Assembly (NCBI RefSeq): GCF_013294065.1
Contig: NZ_JABSNM010000002.1
Location: 1-64,000 of the forward strand
Length of the DNA: 64,000 nt
DNA from: Sphaerotilus uruguayifluvii
GTDB taxonomy: Bacteria > Pseudomonadota > Gammaproteobacteria > Burkholderiales > Burkholderiaceae_C
Direction: 5' to 3'
A program made the translations under genes and the position numbers. Under the pieces are notes generated by a model. That model was not told the DNA's origin. It ran no database searches and saw only the letters and a program-made list of their open reading frames with translations. Shown here piece by piece: positions 38,687 to 47,113 of this stretch (the first letter of the stretch is position 1; each line of letters starts with the position of its first letter).

Positions 38687-39226
38687 ATGGCCACGAAGAA
38701 GACCCGCATGAAGTCGACCGCCGTTGCGGTCGCCGTGCCCCAGTCGCGCAGCATGTGCGCTGACGACATCCGCCGCATCGGCGACCTGCAGCGCGAGCAC
38801 GCCCGCGTCGCCGCCGAGCTGAACGACCAGATCGCCGCCCTGACCAACGCCGCCGAGCCGGTGCTGGCCGAGCTGTCGCAGCGCATTGCCGCGTTACAGA
38901 CGGGCGTGCAGACCTGGTGCGAGGCCAACCGGGTCACGCTGCTGGGCGAGGACGACCGGAACGGCAAGACGGCCAACCTGGTCACCGGCGAAGTATCCTG
39001 GCGCGTGCGCCCGCCCAGCGTCAGCATCCGCGGCACCGAGGCCGTGCTGGAGGCGCTGCGCCGCGGCGGTCTGGAGCGCTTCATCCGAACGAAGGAGGAG
39101 CCGAACAAGGAAGCCATGCTCAACGAGCCCAGTGCGCTGGCCGGTGTTCCGGGCGTCAGCATCGTGCGCGGCGTCGAGGACTTCATCATTACCCCCTTCG
39201 AGGCTCAGACCGAGGTGACGGCATGA
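38687..39226 (+). CDS. gam: Gam-family DNA end-protection protein
   Basis: 179 residues from ATG 38687-38689, GAAGGAGG ahead. A long coiled coil (about 25-75; IRRIGDLQREHARVAAELND...) leads into the Gam/Ku-like domain with GEVSWRVRPPSVSIRG and GVSIVRGVEDFIITPFE. Mu Gam binds double-strand ends as a Ku-like dimer and blocks host exonucleases such as RecBCD. Start of the next gene overlaps the stop (ATGA). Confidence 0.9.
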   Translation: MATKKTRMKSTAVAVAVPQSRSMCADDIRRIGDLQREHARVAAELNDQIAALTNAAEPVLAELSQRIAALQTGVQTWCEANRVTLLGEDDRNGKTANLVTGEVSWRVRPPSVSIRGTEAVLEALRRGGLERFIRTKEEPNKEAMLNEPSALAGVPGVSIVRGVEDFIITPFEAQTEVTA

Positions 39227-39789
39227 GCCGGGCCGTGCCTGCGGTCCTTCTGTGGATCGTGATGCTGGTGCTGGTCGCCCAGTGCATGGGGTGCGGTGGC
39301 GGCGATGAGGTGGATCGGCCCGACGTGCTGGTGCTGACCGATGTGCCCGAGCTGGGGCCTGACCTGGCGCGTGCCCTGCCCGTCAAGGTCGAGGCGCGCA
39401 TCGTGGCCACCAGCGCCGCTCCGGCGCTGCTGTCCTCGCCTGATGTGGCCAGCGCTCGACTGGTGGTCGCTCATCACGCTGCGCCGGCTGCCACGGCCGA
39501 GCAGACCTGGGCTGAGCATGACCGGCTGTGCGCAGCAGCCTGGAACGCCGGCATGCGCTGCCTGATCACGCTGGTCGCAGCCGATGATCTCGACCAGATC
39601 AGCACCAAGCGTGCCATGGCTGCCTGGTGGGACGGCACCACCTGCGATCTGCGGCCGCTCGAGGGTCAAGACCTGGTGCGTGCCCTGGTCGGCTGCGTGG
39701 CGTCGGCGATCGATGTGCCGTCGCCCGCGAAGATGCCGCGTCAGCCGGTGGCACGGATCGCACCGGTCAGCTCGGCGGAGGCGCAGTGA
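39223..39789 (+). CDS. Exported or membrane-anchored phage protein, unknown
   Basis: 188 residues from ATG 39223-39225. A hydrophobic N-terminus (VPAVLLWIVMLVLVAQCMGC) is a signal or anchor; the Cys-Met-Gly-Cys that follows is a poor lipobox. The remainder is a soluble alpha/beta domain with LVLTDVPELGPDLARALP and LITLVAADDLDQI. Coupled to gam at its start and to the next gene at its stop. No family recognised. Confidence 0.6.
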   Translation: MSRAVPAVLLWIVMLVLVAQCMGCGGGDEVDRPDVLVLTDVPELGPDLARALPVKVEARIVATSAAPALLSSPDVASARLVVAHHAAPAATAEQTWAEHDRLCAAAWNAGMRCLITLVAADDLDQISTKRAMAAWWDGTTCDLRPLEGQDLVRALVGCVASAIDVPSPAKMPRQPVARIAPVSSAEAQ

Positions 39790-40394
39790 TGGGGACGACC
39801 ACCACGGCCGCGGCCCGCTCGGCTACCCTCGCCTGGCGCCCGGTGACGGCCAGCGACTGGGCCAGCATGCAGCGCGACCTGTCAGGACGGTTCGGTTCGG
39901 TGAAGTTGCGCTGCGACAGCTACCTGATCAGCATAGAGCGCGCCCTGATCGACAAGAACAGCCTCGGGCTGCTCGTCTACGTGAACGGCTTCATCCGAGG
40001 TGAGTGGCTCATCAACGACTGCGAGGAGCGGCGCCGTTTCCTGCGGAAGTCCATGCGCCGGGTCTTCTCTGCGGTGGATGTCGAGAAGATCTGCAAGGGG
40101 CTGGGCAAGCGTGACCGGGAGGCCTGCATCAAGCGTCTCGACCTCGAGCGCAAGCGCGAAGCCTACTCGTTCCACTGGGGCAGCTTCGACGCGCTGCGCC
40201 GACACCTGATCGCCCACAACCGCGTGATCCAGGTGCAGCACTGGCCCTATGCGATCGTGGCTGGCGCCGGCACCGATCAGGAGCACGTCGTGGGGCATTC
40301 CGACCGACTGACCGACGCGATCGATCGGGCCCTGCAGCTGCGCTGCGACGTCATGAAGTGCCTGGAGGACGGGTCGATGACGACCGAGTTCTGA
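39789..40394 (+). CDS. Phage protein, unknown
   Basis: 201 residues from ATG 39789-39791, GGAGG 12 bases ahead, overlapping the previous stop by one base. The middle is basic and helical (ERRRFLRKSMRRVFS, KRDREACIKRLDLERKREA) with aromatic strand-like sequence around it (WPYAIVAGAG). Last gene before a strong terminator, so it closes the early/middle transcript. No motif permits a function. Confidence 0.6.
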   Translation: MGTTTTAAARSATLAWRPVTASDWASMQRDLSGRFGSVKLRCDSYLISIERALIDKNSLGLLVYVNGFIRGEWLINDCEERRRFLRKSMRRVFSAVDVEKICKGLGKRDREACIKRLDLERKREAYSFHWGSFDALRRHLIAHNRVIQVQHWPYAIVAGAGTDQEHVVGHSDRLTDAIDRALQLRCDVMKCLEDGSMTTEF

Positions 40395-40403
40395 TCAGGT
40401 CAC

Positions 40404-40428
40404 GAGCCGGCGCCGCATGCGCCGGCTC
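40404..40428 (+). terminator. Rho-independent terminator
   Basis: GAGCCGGCGC, loop CGCAT, GCGCCGGCTC: a perfect 10-bp stem followed by TTCTCCTCTT. It begins 10 bases after the stop at 40394 and would end the early/middle transcript. Confidence 0.85.
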
Positions 40429-40503
40429 TTCTCCTCTTGGTCCGGGTGGGGCAAGAGGAGAGGAAGAGGGTTTCGTTGCGGCAGAATCCCCGCGCGAATT
40501 TTC

Positions 40504-40510
40504 GCGTTAA
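40504..40510 (-). promoter_or_regulatory. TTAACGC site 3 and CGCGAA dyad upstream of the solitary gene
   Basis: GCGTTAA (minus-strand TTAACGC) lies 13 bases before the ATG at 40523 and overlaps a dyad CGCGAATTTTCGCG (40493-40506). A control site for the solitary gene is plausible. Confidence 0.45.
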
Positions 40511-40522
40511 AAGGGAGATGCT

Positions 40523-41176
40523 ATGTCGCTATGGAAGTACGCCCCGATCGGGCTGGTGGTGGGGGCTGTGGCGCTGATGACGGTGCCTGACATGGTGAGG
40601 GATCACAAAGAGAGGCAGAAGGCGGCCGAGCATGAAGCGCTTGTCGCATCCATCGAGAAGAAGCTGGATGCCACAGAAGCAGCCCGGAAAGCGGAGGTCG
40701 CATCAACTGCCGCTGCTCGCAAGCCCGGAATCGCAGTGGCATCCCTGAACAAGTCACGTAGCGATGTGGACGAGATCGACTGGTATGCGCCATCCAGTGC
40801 CACGAGCGGCCAGGATGTGTTCACGGCCTATGTCGGAGACAAGGGTGAGCGCCCGTGGCTGCGCGTAGTGCTGTCTCGGTCCGACGGCGGAAACTTCCTG
40901 ATCCTGAACGGCGTGACGCTCGTGGCTTCGGGTGTCCGGGCAACAGCATCGGGCAAGCTCCAGACCGAAGCGACGAGTAGCGGCAAGGTGTTGGAGCGGA
41001 TCGACTTCCAGGCCGAGCCAGACATGGTGGCTGCACTGATCGCGGCGGCCGACGGCGGCAAGGGGGTGATCAAGCTGATCGGGCACAACGCCAGCGAGGA
41101 GCGCCACCTGACGGAGATCGAGTTGGTCGACCTGAAACGTGTTGTTGACGCCTATCGTGAGCTGGGTGGCAAGTAG
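40523..41176 (+). CDS. Solitary membrane-anchored protein (moron candidate)
   Basis: 217 residues from ATG 40523-40525 with GGGAG 8 bases ahead. An N-terminal membrane helix (YAPIGLVVGAVALMTVP, about 6-22) is followed by a charged coiled coil (DHKERQKAAEHEALVASIEKK) and a soluble beta-rich domain (DVFTAYVGDKGERPWLRVVL). It has a terminator on each side and its own upstream region with a dyad and a TTAACGC site. Base composition is visibly lower in GC than its neighbours. This is the layout of a phage moron, an independently expressed accessory gene. Function unknown. Confidence 0.75.
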   Translation: MSLWKYAPIGLVVGAVALMTVPDMVRDHKERQKAAEHEALVASIEKKLDATEAARKAEVASTAAARKPGIAVASLNKSRSDVDEIDWYAPSSATSGQDVFTAYVGDKGERPWLRVVLSRSDGGNFLILNGVTLVASGVRATASGKLQTEATSSGKVLERIDFQAEPDMVAALIAAADGGKGVIKLIGHNASEERHLTEIELVDLKRVVDAYRELGGK

Positions 41177-41227
41177 AGTTCCGAGAGCAACCCAGGGGAG
41201 AAGCGGTGCTGCGCCACTGGTTCCCCT

Positions 41228-41257
41228 GCCCGCCCGGCTTGCCGTGGCGGGCTTTTT
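41228..41257 (+). terminator. Rho-independent terminator
   Basis: GCCCGCC (41228-41234), 11-base loop, GGCGGGC (41246-41252), then TTTTT. It ends the solitary gene's transcript and insulates the lysis module. Confidence 0.85.
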
Positions 41258-41337
41258 CATGGCGATCGGACCGGATGAGTGCCGTCTAGCTGCGGCCGAC
41301 TGACTGCCGGCTGACATCGGGCGGACCATCGGGCACC

Positions 41338-41679
41338 ATGGATGCCCCTTCCGCTACCCCTCCTCTCCACCCCCGTCCGTCGTCGGGGCCGCGCATGTTC
41401 GGCTGGCTCGTGCTGGCGGTGCTGCTGACGGCGCTGACCTACACGCTCGCGCCGCAGCAGCTGCCGGTCTCGGTCTACAAGCTCAGCCTGGTCGCCACCG
41501 CGGCGGTCGTCGGCTACTGGATCGACCGGGCGATGTACCCGTATGCGCGTCCCGATGCGCTGCTCGACATCGCCGGCGGCGCCGACCACATGACGCTGTG
41601 CGTGCTGATGACGGGAGCCACGCTACGCCGTGCGCTCATCGTCAGCGCGACGATGCTGGCCGTCGGTCTGGGGGCATGA
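41338..41679 (+). CDS. Putative holin
   Basis: 113 residues with three hydrophobic stretches: FGWLVLAVLLTALTYTLA (~21-38), SLVATAAVVGYWIDRAM (~50-66) and a third at ~85-112. Size, membrane layout and overlap with a transglycosylase gene fit a phage holin that opens the inner membrane for the lysin. Start ATG 41338. First gene after the moron terminator, so the late region may begin in 41258-41337. Confidence 0.7.
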   Translation: MDAPSATPPLHPRPSSGPRMFGWLVLAVLLTALTYTLAPQQLPVSVYKLSLVATAAVVGYWIDRAMYPYARPDALLDIAGGADHMTLCVLMTGATLRRALIVSATMLAVGLGA

Positions 41680-42434
41680 GCGTGCCGCACCGCATCGACA
41701 CCCGGTTCCGCGCTCGCCTGCGCCTGTGGATCGGGGTGCTGCTGGTGCTGTGGGTGCTGGCCGGACTGTGTGTCCTGGCGGCGCTGCCGGCGCAGGCTGC
41801 GCCAGCGCGTGGGCCGGTTGCCCTCCAGCCCGCCCGCGGCGCCGTGCCGCCGCCCGCACCCACCCTGCCCGATGGCGCCCGGCGCTGGCGCGGTGACCTG
41901 GTGCGGGCCGCGCATGCCGCCTGGGGGCTGGATGCCCCGATTCCGGTCTTCGCCGCGCAGGTTCACCAGGAAAGCGAGTGGCGTGCGGAGGCAGTCAGCC
42001 CGGCCGGTGCTGTCGGCATGGCCCAGTTCATGCCTGACACCGCATCGTGGTGGTGCCGCCTCAACAAGATGTCGCGCGAGCAGTGCCAGCCGCGCCAGCC
42101 GGTGTGGGCGCTGCGTGCTCTGGTCGGATACGACCGCTGGTTGTGGGACCAGATTGGCAGCCTGCCCGGCGCGCATCGCATCGATCCTGCCAGTCGGATG
42201 TGGGCTGCGCTGCGTTCCTACAACGGCGGCCTGGGGCATTGGCAGGCTGAGGCCCGCGTCGCCGGTTCGCTCGACCGCCTGGCGGTCGATGCCGCCTGCG
42301 GTCGCGCGCGGCGTCATCGTTCGCACTGCGCGGAAAACCTGGGCTATCCGCAGCACATCATGGTCCGGCTGCAGCCGCGCTACGCCACCTGGGGCCCGGT
42401 GCTCGATCTGCGTTCTTCGGGTGGGGTGCGGTGA
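41676..42434 (+). CDS. Endolysin, lytic transglycosylase (SLT fold)
   Basis: 252 residues from ATG 41676-41678, overlapping the holin gene by 4 bases. An N-terminal hydrophobic segment (about 17-37) is a signal-anchor, as in SAR-type export. The SLT domain shows catalytic Glu99 in VHQESEWRAEAVS and the GAVGMAQFMPDT block, then SYNGG and GYPQHI. It cleaves peptidoglycan glycan strands during lysis. Two adjacent Cys-containing loops (WWCRL, EQC) are seen. Confidence 0.88.
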   Translation: MSVPHRIDTRFRARLRLWIGVLLVLWVLAGLCVLAALPAQAAPARGPVALQPARGAVPPPAPTLPDGARRWRGDLVRAAHAAWGLDAPIPVFAAQVHQESEWRAEAVSPAGAVGMAQFMPDTASWWCRLNKMSREQCQPRQPVWALRALVGYDRWLWDQIGSLPGAHRIDPASRMWAALRSYNGGLGHWQAEARVAGSLDRLAVDAACGRARRHRSHCAENLGYPQHIMVRLQPRYATWGPVLDLRSSGGVR

Positions 42435-42793
42435 TGGCCGAACAGGACATCTTCGTCTCGGTGCTCACGGGCTTGAATCTGGTGGTCACCCTGGTGGCCA
42501 TCGCGGTACGTCGGCGGGGTGACACCACACGCATCGCCGCGCTCGAGCGCGAGATGGGCGAAGCGCTGGCCGCCCATGACGAGCGCCTGGCCCGCATCGA
42601 GGCCGCCGCGCGCTCGCATCCGACGCACGACGATCTGGCCAAGATCTACGAGCGCATCAACGAGACCAGCCGCCTGATCCATCGTGTCGAGGGCACGGTG
42701 GAGGGCATGGACAACAACCTGCGCCTCGTGCTGTCCAAGCTCGTGCGCAACTTCGACACCACCCGACCGGGAACCCTCCATGACCGCACCTGA
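42434..42793 (+). CDS. DUF2730-like phage protein
   Basis: 119 residues from ATG 42434-42436 (GTG 42431 alternative). N-terminal membrane helix (VSVLTGLNLVVTLVAIAV) followed by a long coiled coil (GDTTRIAALEREMGEALA ... ERINETSRLIHRVEGTVEG). Fits the DUF2730 family found between lysin and terminase in Mu-like phages; could act as an i-spanin-like or lysis accessory. Function not established. Confidence 0.7.
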   Translation: MAEQDIFVSVLTGLNLVVTLVAIAVRRRGDTTRIAALEREMGEALAAHDERLARIEAAARSHPTHDDLAKIYERINETSRLIHRVEGTVEGMDNNLRLVLSKLVRNFDTTRPGTLHDRT

Positions 42794-43043
42794 TCCCGTG
42801 CGCCGCCGCCGAGCCAGCACGCTGGCCAGCGTCTTCTTTGCCCCGATGGGGCAGGCCACCGTGCGCGACCTGCAGCGCGAGCTGGAGGCCGTCCACAACA
42901 TCGCCGCCAGCCGCGATGCCGTGCGTGCTGACCTGAGCTGGTTGCAGGAGATGGGGCTGGTGCGGCTGCTCGACGACACCGCCCAGATCACCGAGCGCGG
43001 CCGCGACGTGGCCCGCAACACGGCCCCGTGGCCGGGGGAATGA
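42780..43043 (+). CDS. Small winged-helix phage protein (VpaChn25_0724 type)
   Basis: 87 residues from ATG 42780-42782, overlapping the previous gene by 14 bases. ATVRDLQRELEAVHNIAASRD then LSWLQEMGLVRLLDD form a winged helix. A conserved small protein in this exact place in Mu-like phages, next to the terminase small subunit; role unknown. Confidence 0.7.
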   Translation: MTAPDPVRRRRASTLASVFFAPMGQATVRDLQRELEAVHNIAASRDAVRADLSWLQEMGLVRLLDDTAQITERGRDVARNTAPWPGE

Positions 43044-43047
43044 CGAG

Positions 43048-43536
43048 ATGGCCCACCCGAAAGAGACCCGCCTGAGCCTGCGCGCCGCCTTCCTGGGCGG
43101 CCTGCCGCTCGACCAGGCCGCGCAGAAGGTCGGCGTGCCGGTGCAGACCGCGCGGCGCTGGAAGTCCGAGGCGGCAGCCGAGGGCGACGACTGGGACAAG
43201 TTCCAGGCCGCCAGCCTGCTGGTGAGCGGCGGCGGCTTCGAGCAGGCCATGGGCCGCGCGGCGGCTGCGATGGTGCTGCGCTGCGAGGCGCTGCTGGAGC
43301 GGCTGCAGCACGACACCGAGATCGACCCGCTCGACGCCTCGAAGGCCATTGCCTCCCTCAGCGACAGCTTGTCCAAGGCGCACGGCGCGGCCAAGCGCTT
43401 CATGCCCGAGACTGACCGCCTGGCGGTCGAGAACGAGGCCGTGAAGGCATTCGCCGACCTGATCATCAAGCGCGATCCGACGGCGGCCGAGGCCGTGCTG
43501 TCGGCGCTGGAGGCATTCGCCATGGGCGAGCGATGA
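43048..43536 (+). CDS. Terminase small subunit (DUF1804, Mu gp27-like)
   Basis: 162 residues. An N-terminal HTH (LSLRAAFLGGLPLDQAAQKV, then GVPVQTARRWKSEA) and a helical C-terminus with LSDSLSKAHGAAKRFMPETDRL match DUF1804. It should recognise phage DNA for headful packaging from the transposed left end and load the large subunit. Confidence 0.85.
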   Translation: MAHPKETRLSLRAAFLGGLPLDQAAQKVGVPVQTARRWKSEAAAEGDDWDKFQAASLLVSGGGFEQAMGRAAAAMVLRCEALLERLQHDTEIDPLDASKAIASLSDSLSKAHGAAKRFMPETDRLAVENEAVKAFADLIIKRDPTAAEAVLSALEAFAMGER

Positions 43537-43772
43537 CCGGCATGTCTGACATCGTCGATCGCCTGCGCCGTCCTGGCTTGCCGGCCGTGTGCGCCGAAGC
43601 AGCCGCAGAGATAGAGCTGCTCAGGCTGCAGGAGGTGGGTGCGAAAGAGGCGTTCGGCGTCGTCGTTGACGATTGCGATGCCCTCAGGGGCGAGTGCAAA
43701 CGACTGCAGGCACTGCTTGATGGTGCACACGAAATCATCCGCCGCAATGCGGCCTCAAAGAAACTCACATGA
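43533..43772 (+). CDS. Small helical phage protein, unknown
   Basis: 79 residues from ATG 43533-43535, overlapping the previous stop (ATGA); ATG 43542 is an alternative. Two amphipathic helices (VCAEAAAEIELLRLQEVGA; DALRGECKRLQALLDGAHEI). No family recognised. Lies inside the terminase cluster and has slightly lower GC than its flanks. Confidence 0.6.
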   Translation: MTGMSDIVDRLRRPGLPAVCAEAAAEIELLRLQEVGAKEAFGVVVDDCDALRGECKRLQALLDGAHEIIRRNAASKKLT

Positions 43773-43930
43773 CCAAGCCGACCAATGACCAGATCGAGGA
43801 CGCCATCGCCGACGCGGAGGAGGCAATGGATGGGGACTCGAAATGGCCTGGCCTGACCTACGAGCAGGGAGTGGCTGAGGCGCTGCGCTGGTCCCTCGGA
43901 CAGACCAACTTGCATCCGCTCAGCGACTGA
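43769..43930 (+). CDS. Very small phage protein, unknown
   Basis: 53 residues from ATG 43769-43771, overlapping the previous stop (ATGA). It begins MTKPTNDQIEDAIADAEEAM, is acidic in its first half and ends SLGQTNLHPLSD at TGA 43928-43930. The tight coupling on the 5' side is the main evidence that it is real. It sits between the two terminase genes. Function unknown. Confidence 0.55.
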   Translation: MTKPTNDQIEDAIADAEEAMDGDSKWPGLTYEQGVAEALRWSLGQTNLHPLSD

Positions 43931-43953
43931 CCAGCATTACACCGGGCGGAAAG

Positions 43954-45588
43954 ATGGCCACCAAGGGCAAGGGTTTAACGCAGAAGCAAGCCGCGGCCGA
44001 CCTGTCGGCCTACGCCGCGCAGCTGCGCCAGCGCATCGAGGCGCAGGTGTCCGGGTTCGACCCGGACCCGCGCGCCCGGGCCGAGCGGCGCCGGCGCGCC
44101 GACCAGGACTTCGAGTTCTTCATCGGAGCCTACTTCCCGCACTACATCCGCTCGCCCCACAAGAGCGAGCTGCACCGCTACCTGTTCAAGCGCCTGCCCG
44201 AGATCGTCGCCAGCACCAGGAGCGAGACCGACGCCATCGCCGCGCCGCGCGGCGAGGCCAAGAGCACGCTGGTGTCCCAGCTCTTCGTGCTCTGGTGCCT
44301 GGTCACCGGCCGCAAGAAGTACCCCGTCATCGTGATGGACTCGATCGACCAGGCGTACCCCATGCTGGAGGCGATCAAGGCCGAACTGGAGTTCAACCCG
44401 CGCCTGTCCATGGACTACCCCGACGCCTGCGGTCAGGGTCGGGTCTGGCAGTCCGGCACCATCGTGACCCGCGGCGATGCCAAGGTGCAGGTGGCGGGCT
44501 CGGGCAAGAAGCTGCGCGGCCTGCGCCACGGCCCGCACCGGCCTGACCTCTGCGTGCTCGACGACATCGAGAACGACGAGCAGGTGCGCAACCCCGACCA
44601 GCGCGACAAGCTGCAGTCCTGGCTGACCAAGACCGTGCTGCCGCTGGGCGGTGCGGCGGCCAAGTTCGACGTGGTCTACATCGGGACCATCCTGCACTAC
44701 GACAGCGTGCTCAACCGGACGCTGTCCAACAAGATGTGGCGCACGGCCAAGTTCCGCGCGCTGCTGCAGTGGCCTGACCGGATGGACCTGTGGGACACCT
44801 GGGAGGCCATCCTGCGCAGCGAGGGCGAGGCTGAGGCTGACGTGTTCCACGCGCTACACCGCACCGAGATGGATGCTGGCGCGGCCGTGTCCTGGCTGGC
44901 GCGCCCACTGGTGGCGCTGATGAAGATCCGTGCCCGCGACGGTCACGACGCCTTCGACAGCGAGTACCAGAACGACCCGGTCGCGGGCGACAACGCGCCG
45001 TTCGCCAACTGCCTGCAGTTCTGGGTCAACCGCCTGGCGGACTGGATCTTCTACGGCGCGTGCGACCCGTCGCTCGGCAAGGCCGGCGCCAGCCGCGACC
45101 CCTCGGCGCTGCTGGTCGGCGGGCTCAACCGCGTCACCGGCGTGCTCGATGTCGTCGAGGCTCAGATCAAGAAGCGCCTGCCCGACCGGATCATCGAAGA
45201 CGTGATCGAGCTGCAGAGCCTCTACAAGTGCGTGCTGTGGGTCGTCGAGTCGGTGCAGTTCCAGGAGTTCCTGCGCACCGAACTGGTCAAGCGCTCGGCG
45301 ACGCGCGGCGTGCCGGTGCCGGCCCGCGCCGTGCAGCCCATCGCCGACAAGCTGCTGCGCATCGAGAGCCTGCAGCCGCATGTGCGCAACGGCCTGATCC
45401 GCCTGCACCCCAGCCAGCAGACCCTGATCGACCAGCTCCGCCACTTCCCCAAGGCCGACCACGACGACGGCCCGGACGCGCTGCACATGCTGTGGATGGC
45501 CGCCACCTCCGGCCTGGCCAGCGTCGCCGTGGCCACCCGCGCGCCGCGCGCGCCGGCCGCCAGCCGCATCAGCCTGCGCGGCTACTGA
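43954..45588 (+). CDS. Terminase large subunit (Mu gp28-like)
   Basis: 544 residues from ATG 43954-43956. ATPase domain with Walker A APRGEAKST (97-105) and Walker B CVLDDIENDE (200-209). The RNase-H-like nuclease domain begins at YGACDPSLGK with Asp371 and ends with DDGPDALHMLWMA. It translocates DNA into proheads and cuts it, taking flanking host DNA at the ends as in other transposable phages. Confidence 0.92.
   Translation: MATKGKGLTQKQAAADLSAYAAQLRQRIEAQVSGFDPDPRARAERRRRADQDFEFFIGAYFPHYIRSPHKSELHRYLFKRLPEIVASTRSETDAIAAPRGEAKSTLVSQLFVLWCLVTGRKKYPVIVMDSIDQAYPMLEAIKAELEFNPRLSMDYPDACGQGRVWQSGTIVTRGDAKVQVAGSGKKLRGLRHGPHRPDLCVLDDIENDEQVRNPDQRDKLQSWLTKTVLPLGGAAAKFDVVYIGTILHYDSVLNRTLSNKMWRTAKFRALLQWPDRMDLWDTWEAILRSEGEAEADVFHALHRTEMDAGAAVSWLARPLVALMKIRARDGHDAFDSEYQNDPVAGDNAPFANCLQFWVNRLADWIFYGACDPSLGKAGASRDPSALLVGGLNRVTGVLDVVEAQIKKRLPDRIIEDVIELQSLYKCVLWVVESVQFQEFLRTELVKRSATRGVPVPARAVQPIADKLLRIESLQPHVRNGLIRLHPSQQTLIDQLRHFPKADHDDGPDALHMLWMAATSGLASVAVATRAPRAPAASRISLRGY
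43975..43981 (+). promoter_or_regulatory. TTAACGC site 4
   Basis: TTTAACGCAG inside codons 7-10 of the large terminase gene, creating a TTA leucine codon that is otherwise rare in this GC-rich DNA. Confidence 0.35.
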
Positions 45589-45607
45589 CTGACCCCCGAC
45601 GCCCACC

Positions 45608-47113
45608 ATGCCCGACCTCATCGCCACCCGCCGCGCCACCCTGACCGGCCCCGACATCGCCACCCGCGTGCGGGCGCTGGACTTCAATGCGCTCGGCCTG
45701 ATCCTGCCCAACCCGGACCCGCTGCTGAAGGAGCTGGGCCAGGACGTGGCGGTCTACCGCAACCTGGCGCGTGACCCGCATGTCGGCGCCTGCATCCGCC
45801 GGCGCAAGGCGGCCGTGAAGGCGCTGGAATGGGGCCTGGACCGCGGCAAGGCGCGCAGCCGCGTGGCCCGGGCCGTCGAGGACATGCTGGCCGACCTGGA
45901 CATGGAGCGCCTGATCGGCCAGGCGCTGGAGGCGGTGCTCTACGGCTACCAGCCGATGGAGATCACCTGGCGCGGCGGCGCGCGCGCCGTGGCGCCGACG
46001 GCGGTGGAGGCCAAGCCGCCGGAGTGGTTCCAGTTCGATCCGGCCAACAACCTGCGCATGCGCACCTGGTCGTCGCCGACCGAGGGCGAGCTGCTGCCTG
46101 AGCGCAAGTTCCTGCTGCCGCGCCAGGATCCGACCTACGCCAACCCCTACGGCTTCGCCGACCTCTCGCTGTGCTACTGGCCGGTGATCTTCAAGAAGGG
46201 CGGCATGCGCTTCTGGCTGAGCTTCGCCGAGAAGTTCGGCGGCGCCTGGGCCATCGGCAAGCAGCCGCGCACGGCCACCCAGGAAGAGCGCGACGCGCTG
46301 CTGATGGGCCTGGAAGAGATGCTGGCCAACGGCATCGGCACCATCCCGGACGACGGCGCGGTCGAGATCATCGAGATGGCCGGCAAGTCCGCCAGCGCCG
46401 ACCTCTACGAGCGCCTGGTCATGCACTGCCGGGGCGAAATCAGCATCGTGCTGACCGGCACCAACCAGACCGTGGAGGCCAGTGCCAACCGGGCCAGCGC
46501 GCAGGCGGGCATGGACGTGGCTCGCGACCTGCGTGCCGCTGACGCCGAGATCGTCGCTGCCGCCGTCAACCAGCTGATCCGCTGGATGGTCGAGATCAAC
46601 TGGCCCGGGGCCGACGCGCCGGTCTGGTCCCTATGGGACCAGGAGGAGCAGGACGAACTGCAGGCCCAGCGCGACGAGCGCAACGCCAAGTCGGGCGCAC
46701 GCTTCACGGTCTCGTACTGGCAGCGCGCCTACGGCTACCAGCCCGGCGACATCGAGGAGCGCACCGCGCCACCGGCCGGCCTGGCGGATTCGGCAACAAC
46801 ACCGGCTGCCGTGGCCTTCGCCGAGACGGCGCTGGGTGCTGCAACGCAGTCCAACGACGACCCGGCCACCGGGCTGACCGACCGGCTGACCGGCGACGCC
46901 ACGGCGCGCCGGGCGTGGGGCTCGCTGATCGACCAGGTGCGGGCCGTCGTCGAGCGGGCCGACAGCCTGGCCGAGCTGCAGCGCGCGCTGACCGAGGCCT
47001 ACGGCGGGATGGATCCTGACGACCTGGTGCGCGTGATGGCCGCCGCCGTGGCGCTGGCCGAGCTGCGCGGCATGGCCGATGTGGCTGACGAGGCGCAGGC
47101 GGAGCGGGCCTGA
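45608..47113 (+). CDS. Portal protein (Mu gp29-like, DUF935)
   Basis: 501 residues. DUF935 pattern: LARDPHVGACIRRRKAAVKA, GYQPMEITW and PYGFADLSLCYWPVIFKKGG, then EISIVLTGTNQTVEASANRA. It forms the dodecameric ring through which DNA enters the head. Its stop overlaps the gp30-like gene's start by one base. Confidence 0.92.
   Translation: MPDLIATRRATLTGPDIATRVRALDFNALGLILPNPDPLLKELGQDVAVYRNLARDPHVGACIRRRKAAVKALEWGLDRGKARSRVARAVEDMLADLDMERLIGQALEAVLYGYQPMEITWRGGARAVAPTAVEAKPPEWFQFDPANNLRMRTWSSPTEGELLPERKFLLPRQDPTYANPYGFADLSLCYWPVIFKKGGMRFWLSFAEKFGGAWAIGKQPRTATQEERDALLMGLEEMLANGIGTIPDDGAVEIIEMAGKSASADLYERLVMHCRGEISIVLTGTNQTVEASANRASAQAGMDVARDLRAADAEIVAAAVNQLIRWMVEINWPGADAPVWSLWDQEEQDELQAQRDERNAKSGARFTVSYWQRAYGYQPGDIEERTAPPAGLADSATTPAAVAFAETALGAATQSNDDPATGLTDRLTGDATARRAWGSLIDQVRAVVERADSLAELQRALTEAYGGMDPDDLVRVMAAAVALAELRGMADVADEAQAERA

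Noticed and set aside
38881-38896. GCGTTACAG and similar near-matches (for example CTTACGCG at 31030) to the TTAACGC motif
   Set aside because: They lack the TTAA core; counting them would dilute the motif without support.
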